Shown here in pieces: positions 1-10,754 of a stretch of DNA of 64,000 nucleotides. The position numbers and the translations under genes were made by a program. The stretch is from Mytilus galloprovincialis (lineage: Eukaryota > Mollusca > Bivalvia > Mytilida > Mytilidae). Below the pieces are notes generated by a model that saw only the letters and a list, made by a program, of their open reading frames with translations, had not been told where the DNA came from and ran no database searches. Within the stretch, counting starts at the first letter, position 1, and each line of letters begins with the position of its first letter. The stretch is taken from positions 30,719,440 through 30,783,439 of the forward strand of contig NC_134841.1 in assembly GCF_965363235.1 (NCBI RefSeq), written 5' to 3'.

Positions 1-704
1 CAAATTCTATCATTTTTAAAGGTAAGATGGTGTTTGAAATTGGTTGAATTGCAAATCTTATTTCAAGAAAGTACCATTTGTTAAGTCATTTTGTTATTAA
101 TTGTATACTGAATTCACATTTTATTCATTGTCCAGAATTCATACTATCCTCGAAGGTAATTATCAGTGTTCATTACAGCCATGCTGTTTACTATAACTGT
201 TCTGGACCAAATCGTCTCTTAAATGGTTTTGGCATTATTAAGGGTTCAAACGCTAGGACTTGGGTATAAAATGGTTTAAATGATACAGTTTAAAAGCCCT
301 ACTTAAAGTAAGACATTTCCCCCACTTTATTTAACTTCTGTATTGTTGTACAACTAACTGTCATAATATTAGAATATTTATTGTGTATTTTGGTATGAAA
401 TAAATATGATAATTTAGGTATTATTTCTTTAAGACATTCCTTCCTAGAATGCTGGCTTATACTTGTCCAAATCATTATCCGGTCAAGTATTAGCTTTGTC
501 CTCCCAGAGAATTGTCCGTTATGTCGGTTGTTGTAGACACTTGTCCCCTAGTGTGACAAGGTGTCCAGGGCAGAACTGGTCTTCGTAGTTTATGTAAAGA
601 ACCTGGGTTAATTTGGTTATTTGGTGGCTGCGCTAGCATTAAGTAAAAAGGTATCCGGAAAACGTTACTTTTACTTGAATGTTAGATCAGTCCGTTCACA
701 TTTT
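1..704 (+). repeat. Probable 5' LTR and leader of a gypsy element, with flank
   Basis: No gene is seen. The segment ends just upstream of a primer-binding-like site at 705-717 and gag follows, so the right part is probably a 5' LTR. AATAAA-like signals lie near 400-410. The left LTR edge cannot be fixed because no second LTR is present in the window to compare with. Confidence 0.45.
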
Positions 705-717
705 TGGTGCCGTGACC
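705..717 (+). other. Putative tRNA primer-binding site
   Basis: TGGTGCCGTGACC lies a few bases after a CA that could end an LTR and 38 bases before the first gag ATG. A TGG-starting tRNA 3'-end complement at this place is typical of LTR retrotransposons. The matching tRNA was not determined. Confidence 0.4.
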
Positions 718-754
718 ATACAAATTGCCCTTAACATTCCTGTTATTTTGTAAA

Positions 755-2097
755 ATGGCATATTCAATGGATTATGCAAGCGGTATAAGCCAGCATGAAA
801 AAGCAAAAATTGAGCATTCTGATAGATTTTCAGATAAAGATGAAGTCAAGTATAGACATGAAAAAGATTTCAATTTTAGTACTCCGTTAAAATCATTTGT
901 CACTTTATCTGAAACCTATGCTGATGCTATGTAAGGGATAAATCTATATTGAAACAACCAGATTATAAATTAGATAGAAAATGTACTCCAAAAAGATACC
1001 AAGAACCACATTTTAGTAGGAGACCAAGTTATGAATTGTATGATGATAGGGATAGATTAAATAAGAACCAAGGATCAGATTATCCCCCAAACAAGAGATA
1101 TATTGATAAGGATACATTTTCAGAGGACTATCAATCCTTAAATAGGTATTCAACTGAAAAATACCCCAGTTATGATTTAAATAGGCATGAAGCAGTTAAG
1201 CACACATCTTCTCTTGATAACTTGCCAAAACCTGTTACCTTACATGAAAAACGTATAGTAAGAAGAGAAAAAGAGCCTCAATCATTTGATGACAAAACTA
1301 TTGACTGGCAAGACTATTTGGTTCATTTTGAACAAGTTGCAGAATGGAATGAATGGAATGATTTAGAAAGAGCTAAACAAATTGTTATGAGTCTAAGAGG
1401 TCCTGCTCAGAAAATTTTGAGTACTTTAAGTAAACAAGACCTTGGAAATTATAATAAAATTAAAGAAAGTTTAAATAATAGATTTAGTCCTAGAGAAAGA
1501 GAAGCCGCATATGTTTGCGAATTTGAAGCAAGAAGACATTCTAAAGACGAAACTGTTTCTGAGTATGGTCAAGCTTTAAGAAGGTTAGGTTACTTGGCTT
1601 TTCCAAATGAAAAACAAGATTCTGAAATGATGGAAAAAGTTCTAATAAATTATAAATTCATTATAGGATTAAATAACTTGGATTTACAAAAGCATGTCCA
1701 GTTTCAACGTGCAAACGCGTTGGATACTGCAATTTCATACGCAATTGAATATGAAGCATTTATTAATCCTCAAAATAATATGAGAAAGCCAATGCTCACT
1801 AGCAATGAAGTCCCCATCCAAGCAATTAAGGATAATAAAAAGGAAAGTACAGAGTTATTAACTCTTGATCAAGTTGCTAAACTAATTGATGAAAAATTAA
1901 GTCAACTTAAATATGTTAAAACAGAAACCGAAAATAGGAACGGATATTACCAAAATAGGCCTCCTAGATTTAATAATAGGGGCAGAGGAAGGTATTATAG
2001 GAATCAAAACAGCACGACTGACAGAGTCTGCTATAAATGTAATGAGATAGGACATATTCAGTACTATTGTCCATTGAACAATCAGGGAAACGATTAA
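755..2097 (+). pseudogene. Gypsy gag, interrupted
   Basis: Capsid/nucleocapsid gene of the retrotransposon. The ATG at 755 opens a frame that stops at 932-934; the main gag frame continues from about 949 to 2097 in another phase, so the N-terminal part is frameshifted. The central part (about 1270-1800) is a retrotransposon gag-like helical domain rich in charged residues. The C-terminus is Arg/Asn-rich and ends in a CCHC zinc knuckle (Cys-x2-Cys-x4-His-x4-Cys, about 2031-2072). The next frame overlaps by 31 bases in the -1 phase, which may reflect a gag-pol frameshift. Confidence 0.8.
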
Positions 2098-2692
2098 AAG
2101 CTGATTTAGAGGCCAATACCTCAGCTGTTAAAAATTTAGAAAGGCCACAAACCAAAATTGAAAATTTGATATCAGATTCAATTAAGAGAGTTCAAATCAA
2201 TTTAGTGAATCAAAATTGTCTTTTCGCTTTTTGCAAAATTGATGAAATTGATGTTAAATTTCTTGTTGATACTGGATCACCAGTTTCTCTGATTTCTTTT
2301 GATACTTTTGAGAAATTAAAACTAAGTTCTCAGTTGATTAGCCTAGATAGTATATTAACAACTGCCAATGGCAATGCTTTAAGTGTTAAAGGCAAATGTA
2401 TTTTGAATATAGCAATAGGTCCTTTACTAGTTAAACAAGAAGTTATTGTAGCTGATATAAAAGGGTCATCTGGGATCTTAGGAATGATGATTTCTTTGAA
2501 CAAAATGAAATTGATATTCAAATTAAAAGCCAATGCTTAAGTATCAATGGTCAGAGTATTCCTCTTTTTAAAGAAAATAGTTCCCAGTGTTCAAGAATTC
2601 AGATAGCTATGCATGTTTCAACTCCTGCAAATAATGAAATGATTATTGAAGCATCTAAAAGAGATTCATTTGTAGATGGTATTGGCATTATT
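2067..2692 (+). pseudogene. Gypsy protease region, broken
   Basis: The aspartic protease is recognised by its active-site motif LVDTGSPVSLIS (about 2261-2298) and a downstream hydrophobic-GlyIleLeuGly motif (about 2473-2484). The frame closes at 2538-2540, but the family-like reading continues in another phase from about 2486 to 2692, so a small indel lies near 2486. The coding sequence is then split at 2692 by the foldback element at 2693-3076 and resumes in the same phase at 3077. Confidence 0.75.
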
Positions 2693-3076
2693 CAATCTAA
2701 TTAAAAACCGATCTCTCATCGCTCCCGTTTTCTGATATGTCGCGTGGGAGATCTAACGAAACCCCCTTTGAGGTCACATGTGAGTGACATCGTAGGTGTG
2801 TCTTTTTCGACCAATGAAATTGAGTCTTCCACGATCTTGAAAGTTTAACATAAGGTAAAGGGATGTAACTCAATTTATTTACGACGAACTCGTCAGTCAA
2901 GATAATTCATAAACTTTTTTGATTGGGTTATTAATAGGTCGTCAACTCATTTGCATATCATTATAAATTCATAACTTTTAGTTCACTCACATGTGACCTC
3001 AAAGCCGGTTTCGTTAGATCTCCCACGCGACATATCAGAAACAGGAGCGATGAGAGATCGGTTTTTAATTAGATTG
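2693..3076. mobile_element. Foldback DNA element with 9-bp TSD (Mutator-like MITE candidate)
   Basis: The arms 2693-2787 and 2983-3076 are near-perfect inverted repeats (about 95 bp), starting CAATCTAATTAAAAACC. They are flanked by the direct repeat GGCATTATT at 2684-2692 and 3077-3085. A 9-bp TSD with long TIRs fits Mutator-like elements. The core (2788-2982) codes for nothing. It interrupts the gypsy pol region; element plus one TSD is 393 bp, a multiple of three. Confidence 0.85.
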
Positions 3077-5201
3077 GGCATTATTGAACCATTAGAATGG
3101 ATGAAAAGTAAAGGTCTTTTGGTGGCAAAAAGCCTAGTTGATACAGAAAATACAATTTACCTAGCTATCATGAATTTGAATTCAAAATCAGTTAAACTTA
3201 AACAAGGTGAACAGATTGGACACTTGATGACAATTGAACAAGTTTTTGATGAGGATAATGCCGAGTCACAAACAGATTCAAAATCCAATGACATATCAGA
3301 ACAAGTTAATACTTTAAAAGATATTGAATTGCCCGAGCATTTAAAATCTATGTTAGATAAAGTATCATCAGACTTAAAAGATGAAGAGAAGCAAAAACTG
3401 TCTTCACTAATACATGAGTATAAAGATATATTCGTTGGTCCTGATGGTTCTCTTGGGCGAACTGATAGAGTAAAACACTATATAGATACATGTGATGCAA
3501 AACCTGTAAAGATATCTCCACGAAGAGTAGCTTTGAAACAGAGGGATGTACTTGAAGAAGAATTGAAAAAAATGATTGACAAAAATTTAATTGAACCTAG
3601 CTGTAGTCCATGGGCAGCACCAGTGTGCCTTGTGAAGAAAAGGGATGGGTCTATTCGATTCTGTGTGGACTTTAGAAAATTAAATGAAAGAACAGTAAAA
3701 GACGCCTACCCTTTACCGCGTATTGATGACACTCTTGATACCTTGAGCGGCAGAAAGTGGTTTTCATGCGTAGATGCGTGGTTATTTTCAGGTAGAGGTT
3801 GCCGAAGAAGACAAATACAAAACTGCTTTTTCGACACATAAAGGCTTATATCAGTTTCTTGTAATGCCGATGGGTTTATGCAACTCTCCCGCTACATTTA
3901 GCCGGCTCATGAATCAGGTTTTAGGTAGTTTACAATGGCATCGTTGTCTTTGCTATCTGGATGACGTCATAATTTATGGAAAAGATTTTGAAACAGCTTT
4001 TGATAATTTGAAAACCGTATTTCAGTGTTTTAGAGAAGCAAATCTTAAACTGAAACCGAGTAAATGCTCGTTTTTTCAAACAGAAGTCAAATTTTTGGGA
4101 CACATTGTCTCTGCAGAAGGCATCAAATGCGATTCAGAAAAGATTCAATCGGTTCAGAATTGGCATACACCATCAAATGTCAAAGAGTTACGAAGTTTTT
4201 TAGGCTTCGCGGGTTATTACCGCCGTTTCATACCAGATTTTGCAACTATCGCTCATCCTCTGACACAGCTAACTCAAAAGAATAAATCTTTTGTTTGGGA
4301 TGATAAATGTAAAATCGCATTTGAGACTTTAAAAGAATGCTTAACAACTGCACCAACATTATCATTTCCAAGAGAAGATGGCGTTTACATACTTGATACA
4401 GATGCTAGTCAAACAGGAGTAGGAGCTGTTCTTTCGCAAATCCAGAATGGTGAGGAACATGTCATTGCATATTCCAGCCGAACTTTAAACAGAGCACAAA
4501 AACAATATTGTACCACAAAACGTGAACTGCTAGCGGTCATTATTTTCTTATGCCAATTCAGACATTATTTATATGGCCAAAAATTTACTTTACGTACAGA
4601 TCATGCATCGCTCAAGTGGCTCAAAAACTTCAAAAACCCGGAAAGTATGATCGCGAGATGGATTTCTATCATAAACACATACGACATGGAAATTCAACAC
4701 CACAAGGGTTCATTGCATACAAACGCAGATGGTTTATCGCGCACACCAAAACGGAAATGTAAACGAATCAATTGTCCAGAATGTACCGAAATGAAAACAG
4801 ATATAGAATATTTTGAAAATGTCAAAACTACGGATTGTATTGATGACCTGAATACCGTCAAGGATGGCTATGCCTCTTGCTTAAGTGTTCAATCAGTTAC
4901 CAATGACACGGAAACTGACGGCGACACTGATAGCGTCAGAGGTTGTCTTGCGACCCATTTAGCTATCAGACCGGTCAATGTCAATACAGAAGAACTTATT
5001 TTTGACATAAAATCAAACTGGCTCAGTTATTGGTCGAATTCGCAATTAAGAGAAATGCAAGAGAATGACCAAAATATAAGTTTTATATTGAACAGTTTGT
5101 TACAATCTGACGAAAAACCCAAAAAGTGCGAAATTCAAAACAAATCAAAAGATACAAAAAATTCTTTATGGGTTATGGGAATCCTTGACCATTCAGAATA
5201 A
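3077..5201 (+). pseudogene. Gypsy reverse transcriptase and RNase H, frameshifted
   Basis: The RT starts in one phase (to about 3780) and continues in another from about 3774, so a small indel near 3776-3781 breaks the catalytic domain around the first catalytic Asp (FSCVDA). Downstream the intact part shows the YLDD box (about 3955-3966), the LGHIVS thumb motif and RNase H with TDAS (about 4399-4410) and the RTDHASL block. The frame ends at 5199-5201, before the integrase, which resumes in another phase. Domain order RT-RNaseH-integrase is that of Ty3/gypsy, not Copia. Confidence 0.88.
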
Positions 5202-5202
5202 C

Positions 5203-5707
5203 CTGTTATGCAATTTTTTTGAAAGAGAAAATCAGGGCTTGTTTATCAATTTGTAGCTCCGGAACAGATACGAAATTTCATTTTTCAACAGTTACATTGT
5301 ACAACATATTCAGCTCATTTTGGAAGAGACAAAACTTTAGATCTCATAAAGAAAAGATTTTATTGGCCAAATATGTCAGATTCTATAAAGTTATGGATAA
5401 ATAGTTGTGATATTTGTGCTAAAGGGAAACCTGGACCAGGGAAAGGGAAATCACCTTTGAAATCTAGTGTTTCTACATATCCTTTAGACAGAATAGCAAT
5501 TGATATCATAGGTCCTTTGCCCATTACTACGGGTGGAAATGAATACATTATGGTAGTGGAAGATTATTTCACTAAATGGACAGAATCTCATGCAATACCA
5601 AATCACCAAGCTCTTACAGTATAGCTGATAAACTTGTTACAGAATTCATTTGCAGATTTGGTTGTCCATTCCAAATTCATACAGATCAAGGCCGAGAATT
5701 TGAATCT
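5203..5707 (+). pseudogene. Gypsy integrase, truncated
   Basis: An N-terminal His/Cys zinc region ends in CDICAKGKPG (about 5407-5436). The catalytic core follows with IAIDIIGPLP (first Asp) and, after another phase change near 5620, HTDQGREF (second Asp). The core is cut off before the third acidic residue, at about 5708, where an unrelated dispersed repeat begins. No 3' LTR is present. The copy cannot code for a working integrase. Confidence 0.85.
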
Positions 5708-5895
5708 GGACCCCAAAATCAATCCCAACCTTCCTTTAGTGATATTGAACCTTCTGTTTAAAATTTATAAAAATCCATTCACTAAAACTTAAGTTATTGT
5801 CTGGAAACTAAATGTGTCTTCGGACGAAGAGACGACAACATCATACCATTACACGACGCAAAAACTTTTGTTTGCTGTCGTATACAAATTGTCAC
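5708..5895 (+). repeat. Dispersed repeat fragment, copy of 49490-49655
   Basis: From the gypsy break onward the sequence follows the 3' part of the repeat in ETFA intron 2 (48674-49655), including the CCCCAAAATCAATCCCAACC start and a GTTTGC..GTCGTAT end. This copy replaces the end of the integrase, so it marks either an insertion or a deletion joint. Confidence 0.8.
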
Positions 5896-6660
5896 TTGAC
5901 CAACAGAAAAACCTTACATATTTATGTATGTCCAATGCATTATTGGAACTGATTTAAGCTCTGTTAGATTCAAGTCACTTAATATCACTTACTATTGTTG
6001 GCTGACAAGATGATCTGTCCCACTTTAACTGTTTCCATTGTGGCATCAGTTATTTTGTATTGTGGAGTCAAAATTTTACAGGAACCTGGGTGATGTCCAG
6101 TCATGGCAGACAAATAGCAATCAGATGTTTAGGAAAACATGACCTAAAACATCCTTCATTAAGACACAAATATATGGAAACCGAATCAAAATCACAAAAC
6201 AGCTGTTACTTTAATTGGACCAAAAAGTATATATGACTTTTAAACAAATGTAGTCCAGATGTTTCTTAAAGTAAGAAAATCGAAGGAAAACAGGTCATTT
6301 TTAGCAATCATCGAGAAAAAAATCTGCGATCACAATGTATTTAATGTTAATAATTATAGGTCAAAGTACAGCCTTCATGGCGGAGCCTTGGCTCACCCCG
6401 AACAGTAATCTCAGCTTGTTTTTGCATAAAAATCAAGTTGCTTCCAGGTTCAAGCAATACTGATGTTTCTTAAAGTAAGGAAAACGGGTCATTTTTAGCT
6501 ATTGACTGAGAGAGAAAAAATCGGCGGGGGAGGGGGGGGGAGGGGGGGGGCACAGGGCCTCAAATTAGTCGACAAACTGATAGTAATGCAACATCAGTAT
6601 ATTAAATATCAATGATCCATCACAAGTGATTCCTATATCTGCCAACTAACTTTAGCATGA
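5896..6660. other. Non-coding stretch with local duplication and G-run
   Basis: No gene is seen. A segment containing GATGTTTCTTAAAGTAAG followed by GGTCATTTTTAGC occurs at about 6259-6305 and again at about 6461-6500, a local duplication. A G-rich run (6523-6550) is the most G-biased stretch in this part of the window. Confidence 0.5.
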
Positions 6661-6769
6661 GAAAAAATATCGATAATTGTTTATGCCATCGTCATTGTCG
6701 CCGGAAAAGCAGTCCCTATGTCTCGAATTCCGTGACTTTCGTCACAGGCAAGACAAAACAAAACTTGTC

Positions 6770-6905
6770 TGAAACGACTTTTAAAAGTATGCCCGAAACC
6801 CGGGGCCCGAAATGACAACATGACCGAAAACACTTTTAAAAGTATGGCCGAAACCCGGGGCCCGAAATGACAACATGACCGAAACGACTTTTAAAAGTAT
6901 GGCCG
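6770..6905. repeat. 55-bp tandem repeat, about 2.5 copies
   Basis: ACTTTTAAAAGTATG recurs at 6777, 6832 and 6887, a 55-bp period. The unit contains a GCCCGAAACCCGGGGCCC block and ACTTTTAAAAGT, both palindrome-like. Related but degenerate units occur at 10190-10285. Confidence 0.85.
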
Positions 6906-7150
6906 TACCCCGTGTCAAGCATAGCCGACATCCAGCATGTGGCGTTCTACACGGTGTAATTGTAATAAGGTAGAAAATTAATGAAAAGTAATATTGTAAT
7001 ATGTATTTGAAATGCGATTTGTTTTAGATTCGTTTAGTCTATTTTTCAAATTATATAAACGTAATTTCAAGGAGTATGGAGTACGTTTTGAAAGGTGACA
7101 AAAAAGGGGAAGTAACTCAAATTGTTGTAAACAATTTTCGTACATAAACT

Positions 7151-7335
7151 AGGCCGTTATATTATTTTTCTTGTTTGTATTGTTTTGAATTGTCTTTTCG
7201 GGGCCTTTTATAGCTGACTACGCGGTATAGGCTTTACTCATCGTTATAGACCGTACGGTAACCTAATTTCTTTGTCATTTGATCTCTTGTGGAGAATTGT
7301 CTCAATGGCAATCCGCATACCATATATTCTTTTTA
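7151..7335 (+). repeat. Dispersed repeat R, copy 1
   Basis: It shares TTTTATAGCTGACT, GGCTTT(A/G)CTCAT and TCTCTTGTGGA..GTTGTCTCA(A/T)TGGCAAT with copies at 37430-37800 (+), 58105-58195 (+), 58473-58650 (-), 60428-60610 (-) and 63745-63892 (-). It is non-coding; I know it as a very common mussel repeat, with no family name recalled. Confidence 0.75.
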
Positions 7336-7602
7336 TATTTGAAATACACAAATTACTTACGACCTAAAGCTAAGGTAATTAGTGTGTTTGACACCAAAGC
7401 TGTCAAGTGAAGCCATACAATTAATGTGTCAGCTGACAGTACACACAGCTAGTTGAACTTCCCTTCCTGTCCATGGAAGCTAGAATTACGAAATTGCCGC
7501 CGTATTTCAAAGGAAAATCACTTATGAAATCAGTCTGATGGATTAGGAATCATAATGAAAACGGACCATTTTCGGATTTCCTGGGTTATTTAACGACCTA
7601 GC

Positions 7603-7661
7603 GTGTATCCCGGGTGACCCTCAGAGTTTTGAAACTCTCAGATCACACCCATCGGATACAG
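7603..7661. repeat. Short inverted repeat (hairpin)
   Basis: GTGTATCC..GGGTG..CTCAGAGTTTT is followed at once by GAAACTCTCAGATCACACCC..GGATAC, an imperfect palindrome of about 59 bp that could fold into a single hairpin. The surrounding 7340-8050 shows no gene. Confidence 0.6.
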
Positions 7662-8050
7662 GTCAGTTGACAGATATGCAACAGCCGCCTGACAATTTCA
7701 TAATTAAAGCGGAAAGAAAGGAGAAAATAAAAAATATTTTTAGTAGTTTTAAATAGTATTATACTAAAATATTTTATATCATATACGCCTAGATATCTAA
7801 TAATTATCTAAAAATATAAGATATATTCTTACTTTGGATTAGTTGCATTGCCATGCGATTTTATTATCAATAGTCATGAGGACCAACTAAAAAGTTACCT
7901 GTACCCTGGATTAATAGATTGTACGTGCGTATGCGCATTGCGTATTTTAAGTTCCGTAAAAGTTGGAAGAATTTGGTCAACGCAAGTTTGTCCTTTTACA
8001 TACTTCATATGAGGGTATAATGTTATATTGACGATTTATTCACTCTATAT

Positions 8051-9907
8051 CTTGAAGAGGGTGGTAAAGGGTTATTTTCGTGCAACGTTTTCGGCCTTTT
8101 CATTTTACGTGTTTTCGTGATTTGGTGTTTTATTTCTCGTTTTCTCGTGTTTGGTTCGATGTGCGTGCTTCCTATTTCCCCTTATTTATTTTCCGTGTTT
8201 CGTGTCGGTGCTCTTAATTTCTCGTTCTTGCATTGTTCCGCATTTGATTAAAAAGTGAATTGGAAGTAACTCAAAGTCAGTGAGTTATAGTACCTTTTGA
8301 AACTTGTGTAATATAATAGAAATTGATGTATATTTTTACCATTCTACTTTCTATTGTATATGTATTTGATACATGCAATAAAGTCCATCATAATAATATT
8401 TTTTTTCAAATAGCATACGCTAAAAGGTGACCACAAGGTCTTGATGTCCACTAACAATGTCTACATGATCTCCAAGAACGGCTGTGTAATAACTTCTGGT
8501 ACTTTTTTTCTTAATATTTACGATTTTATTTCTCGTGCTTCGTTTTTCCCGATTTTTATTTTTCGTGCTACGTTTTTGCGATTTTTATTTCACGTGTTTC
8601 CGTGTTCCGTACCCAGGGCCGTAACTACATTGAGGCAAATGAGGCAAATGCCTCATGTTGGAAATTTCAAAAAAAAAAAAAAAAAATCGGAAACAAAACA
8701 TTGTCTTCACTGAAAGTTTCTTGCAAAAAGCACGTTTTCTTTACTATCTGTTGTTGCCCCTGCATGTTTTCGTGATCCATGTTTCTATTTTACTTTTAGT
8801 TTTCAGAGTAGATAGTCTATTGTTTGTACTTCTGTGTCCCGGGTTTTTATTTTGTTTGTACTTCCGTGTCTCGGGTTTGTCTTTTGTTCATTTATTGTCC
8901 TACTTTATGACTATAGTCTGAGTGTTGATTTTCATTTGTAAGCGTTTGGTTTTGCAATAGTGCATGTCCACCGATGTCCAGACATTGTGTGAGAAAATAT
9001 TTTAAGAATATACGATGCTATACTGGACACAGCAAAAAAAATGTCGTTTCTGCATGGAGAATTGAACTTGATATCAAAGAAAACTGGCTCTTTTTTGTAG
9101 AAAGATAGCTGACATGGATTAAATTAAAGTAAGACCTCTAATTTCCCCGTATCAAGTCATCTATATAAATTATAAAAACATCAATGCATTGCAATAATAC
9201 CTTTTACATTGAAGGGTTAAACTTGCATTAAGTTCAGACCCTTTAACAGAAAATAAAGGAACATGGAGTAAACGTGCACGGAACCTAATCTCACACAAAG
9301 TCAATGCATAGAAACAAATACAATGATCAATGGTCAAAGTTTTTATTCATGTTCTTCATCTTGATAGTTACTGGAGGGTCTTCAACAATAAAAGAATCAT
9401 TAATACCGTAAAACAAGGTCAAGATGGTCCTTAGTGACGACTTTTCAGTACTAGTATAATTATAATAGTTGCACTGTCACTATATTTAAATCTAGTGAAA
9501 AAAATAATAAAAAAAGTCTAAGCACTATACAAGACAACAACAGATCGACAGACAGATCCGGTTTTAATGATTATGAGATTATGAGATTTACGATTTTTGC
9601 TTTATCCTACATATCGGTCTACTTTTAATGTTGTCCCTGTGAAACCTAAAAGTCTTAAATTACAATTAATCTATGTTTTAGCTTTGAGACCAGAATATTG
9701 TCGAAAAATAGCTAAAAATTAATTGCGTTTCAATGTAAAAAAAAAAGTCCGGGAAACGCTCAGAATGCACGATTTTGCGTTATTTTTCTCAGAGCTTCAG
9801 ACCCCTCGCCAAAAATTTTTAGCCTCGCTACGCTCGGCAAATATATTTTGCCTCACTATTAAAAGAGGCTAGTTACGGCCCTGGTACCCCCCTTTACCAC
9901 CCTCCTT
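8051..9907. mobile_element. Inverted-repeat element rich in CGTGTTT/TTTATTTC, host of a nested insertion
   Basis: The left end CTTGAAGAGGGTGGTAAAGG and the right end (9891-9907, reading inward as CAAGGAGGGTGGTAAAGG) are inverted repeats of about 20 bp. The interior left of 8609 is a degenerate series of TTTATTTCTCGTG / CGTGTTTCGTG words. It has no coding capacity. The right half is interrupted by the element at 8614-9883. No outer TSD was resolved. Confidence 0.55.
8614..9883. mobile_element. hAT-like non-autonomous element, 5-bp TSD
   Basis: The terminal inverted repeats begin CAGGGCCGTAACTA and end TAGTTACGGCCCTG. The direct repeat GTACC lies at 8609-8613 and 9884-9888. Subterminal GAGGCAAATGAGGC / GCCTC words are seen at both ends. 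No transposase reading frame was recognised in 1270 bp. The CAGNG termini suggest hAT, although hAT elements usually make 8-bp TSDs. Confidence 0.8.
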
Positions 9908-10720
9908 GAATATTGCACACCTTTTAATATCCAGGAATGATTTGAATATTAAATATAAGTATAGTCATTGGTGTTCTATATGTGTCCGGTGCTTAAACAC
10001 AATGCAAAAAGAAATTTGCAGTATAATTCATATTTAAGAAAATTGAATCTGATTGAATTTTCATTTGTGTCATTTGTCATTTGGTCATTTATATTAAATC
10101 AAACATTTAAACTGAATTACTATATTCAATGTTTGTAATTTATGACACAAAATGCATGTCAACTATATTTTGCACCGAAACCTTGCCACTAATGCCGAAA
10201 TGACAGCATGCATGGCCGAAACAACTTTTAAAAGTATGGCCGAAATGACAGCATGGTCGAAACGACTATGACCGAAACGTCAGCCTGCATGAGCTTGATT
10301 TTTTTAAATAGCGTTTATTTGAATTTTTGATTTCATTGTATTGAGTAAGGATTTGTATAGTATATCATACACACAAGCACTAGTCTCAGAATGTTTCCCC
10401 CTTTTATACTATAAAAAAATCTGAGATAAGATCATAAGTGCCTGTGATGACTTTGATCATACAGCTCAGTTATTAGACACACGGTTTATTTTGATTATTC
10501 TATTGTGACAAGGATTTTTATAGCAAGACTTTAAAATTAAAATACATCGTATTTTTAATCTTTCGAATAAATGCGATTTTAAAGAGAAATGAATAGATAT
10601 CATAGTTCGTTTCTAATATAAATTCTTTAAAACAAATCTTTTCATATTTTCGCGGTATTTTTTTAAGTGTGTTTATTTGGATTAAACCCGAATATTTCCG
10701 AATGTACCCTAAACATAATA
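9908..10720. other. AT-rich upstream region of FBXO33
   Basis: No gene is seen. It includes degenerate copies of the 55-bp repeat motif (GGCCGAAATGACAGCATG, ACTTTTAAAAGTATGG) at about 10190-10285. Confidence 0.5.
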
Positions 10721-10754
10721 TCATGTGATCTGACGTAGTTTGCAAGTTTCGAAG
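10721..10754 (+). promoter_or_regulatory. Proximal promoter / 5' UTR of FBXO33
   Basis: An E-box of the TCATGTGA type (10721-10728) and a CRE-like half site TGACGTAG (10731-10738) lie directly upstream of the start codon. AAGATGGCAGCG around the ATG resembles a YY1 site at a translation start. No TATA box is obvious. These are motif matches only. Confidence 0.4.

Noticed and set aside
78-269. Short open frame at the window start
   Set aside because: Random composition, no family, in the probable LTR or flank.
2067-2097. Programmed -1 frameshift between gag and pro
   Set aside because: The overlap and phase allow it, but the copy has other frameshifts and I could not point to a slippery site with confidence.
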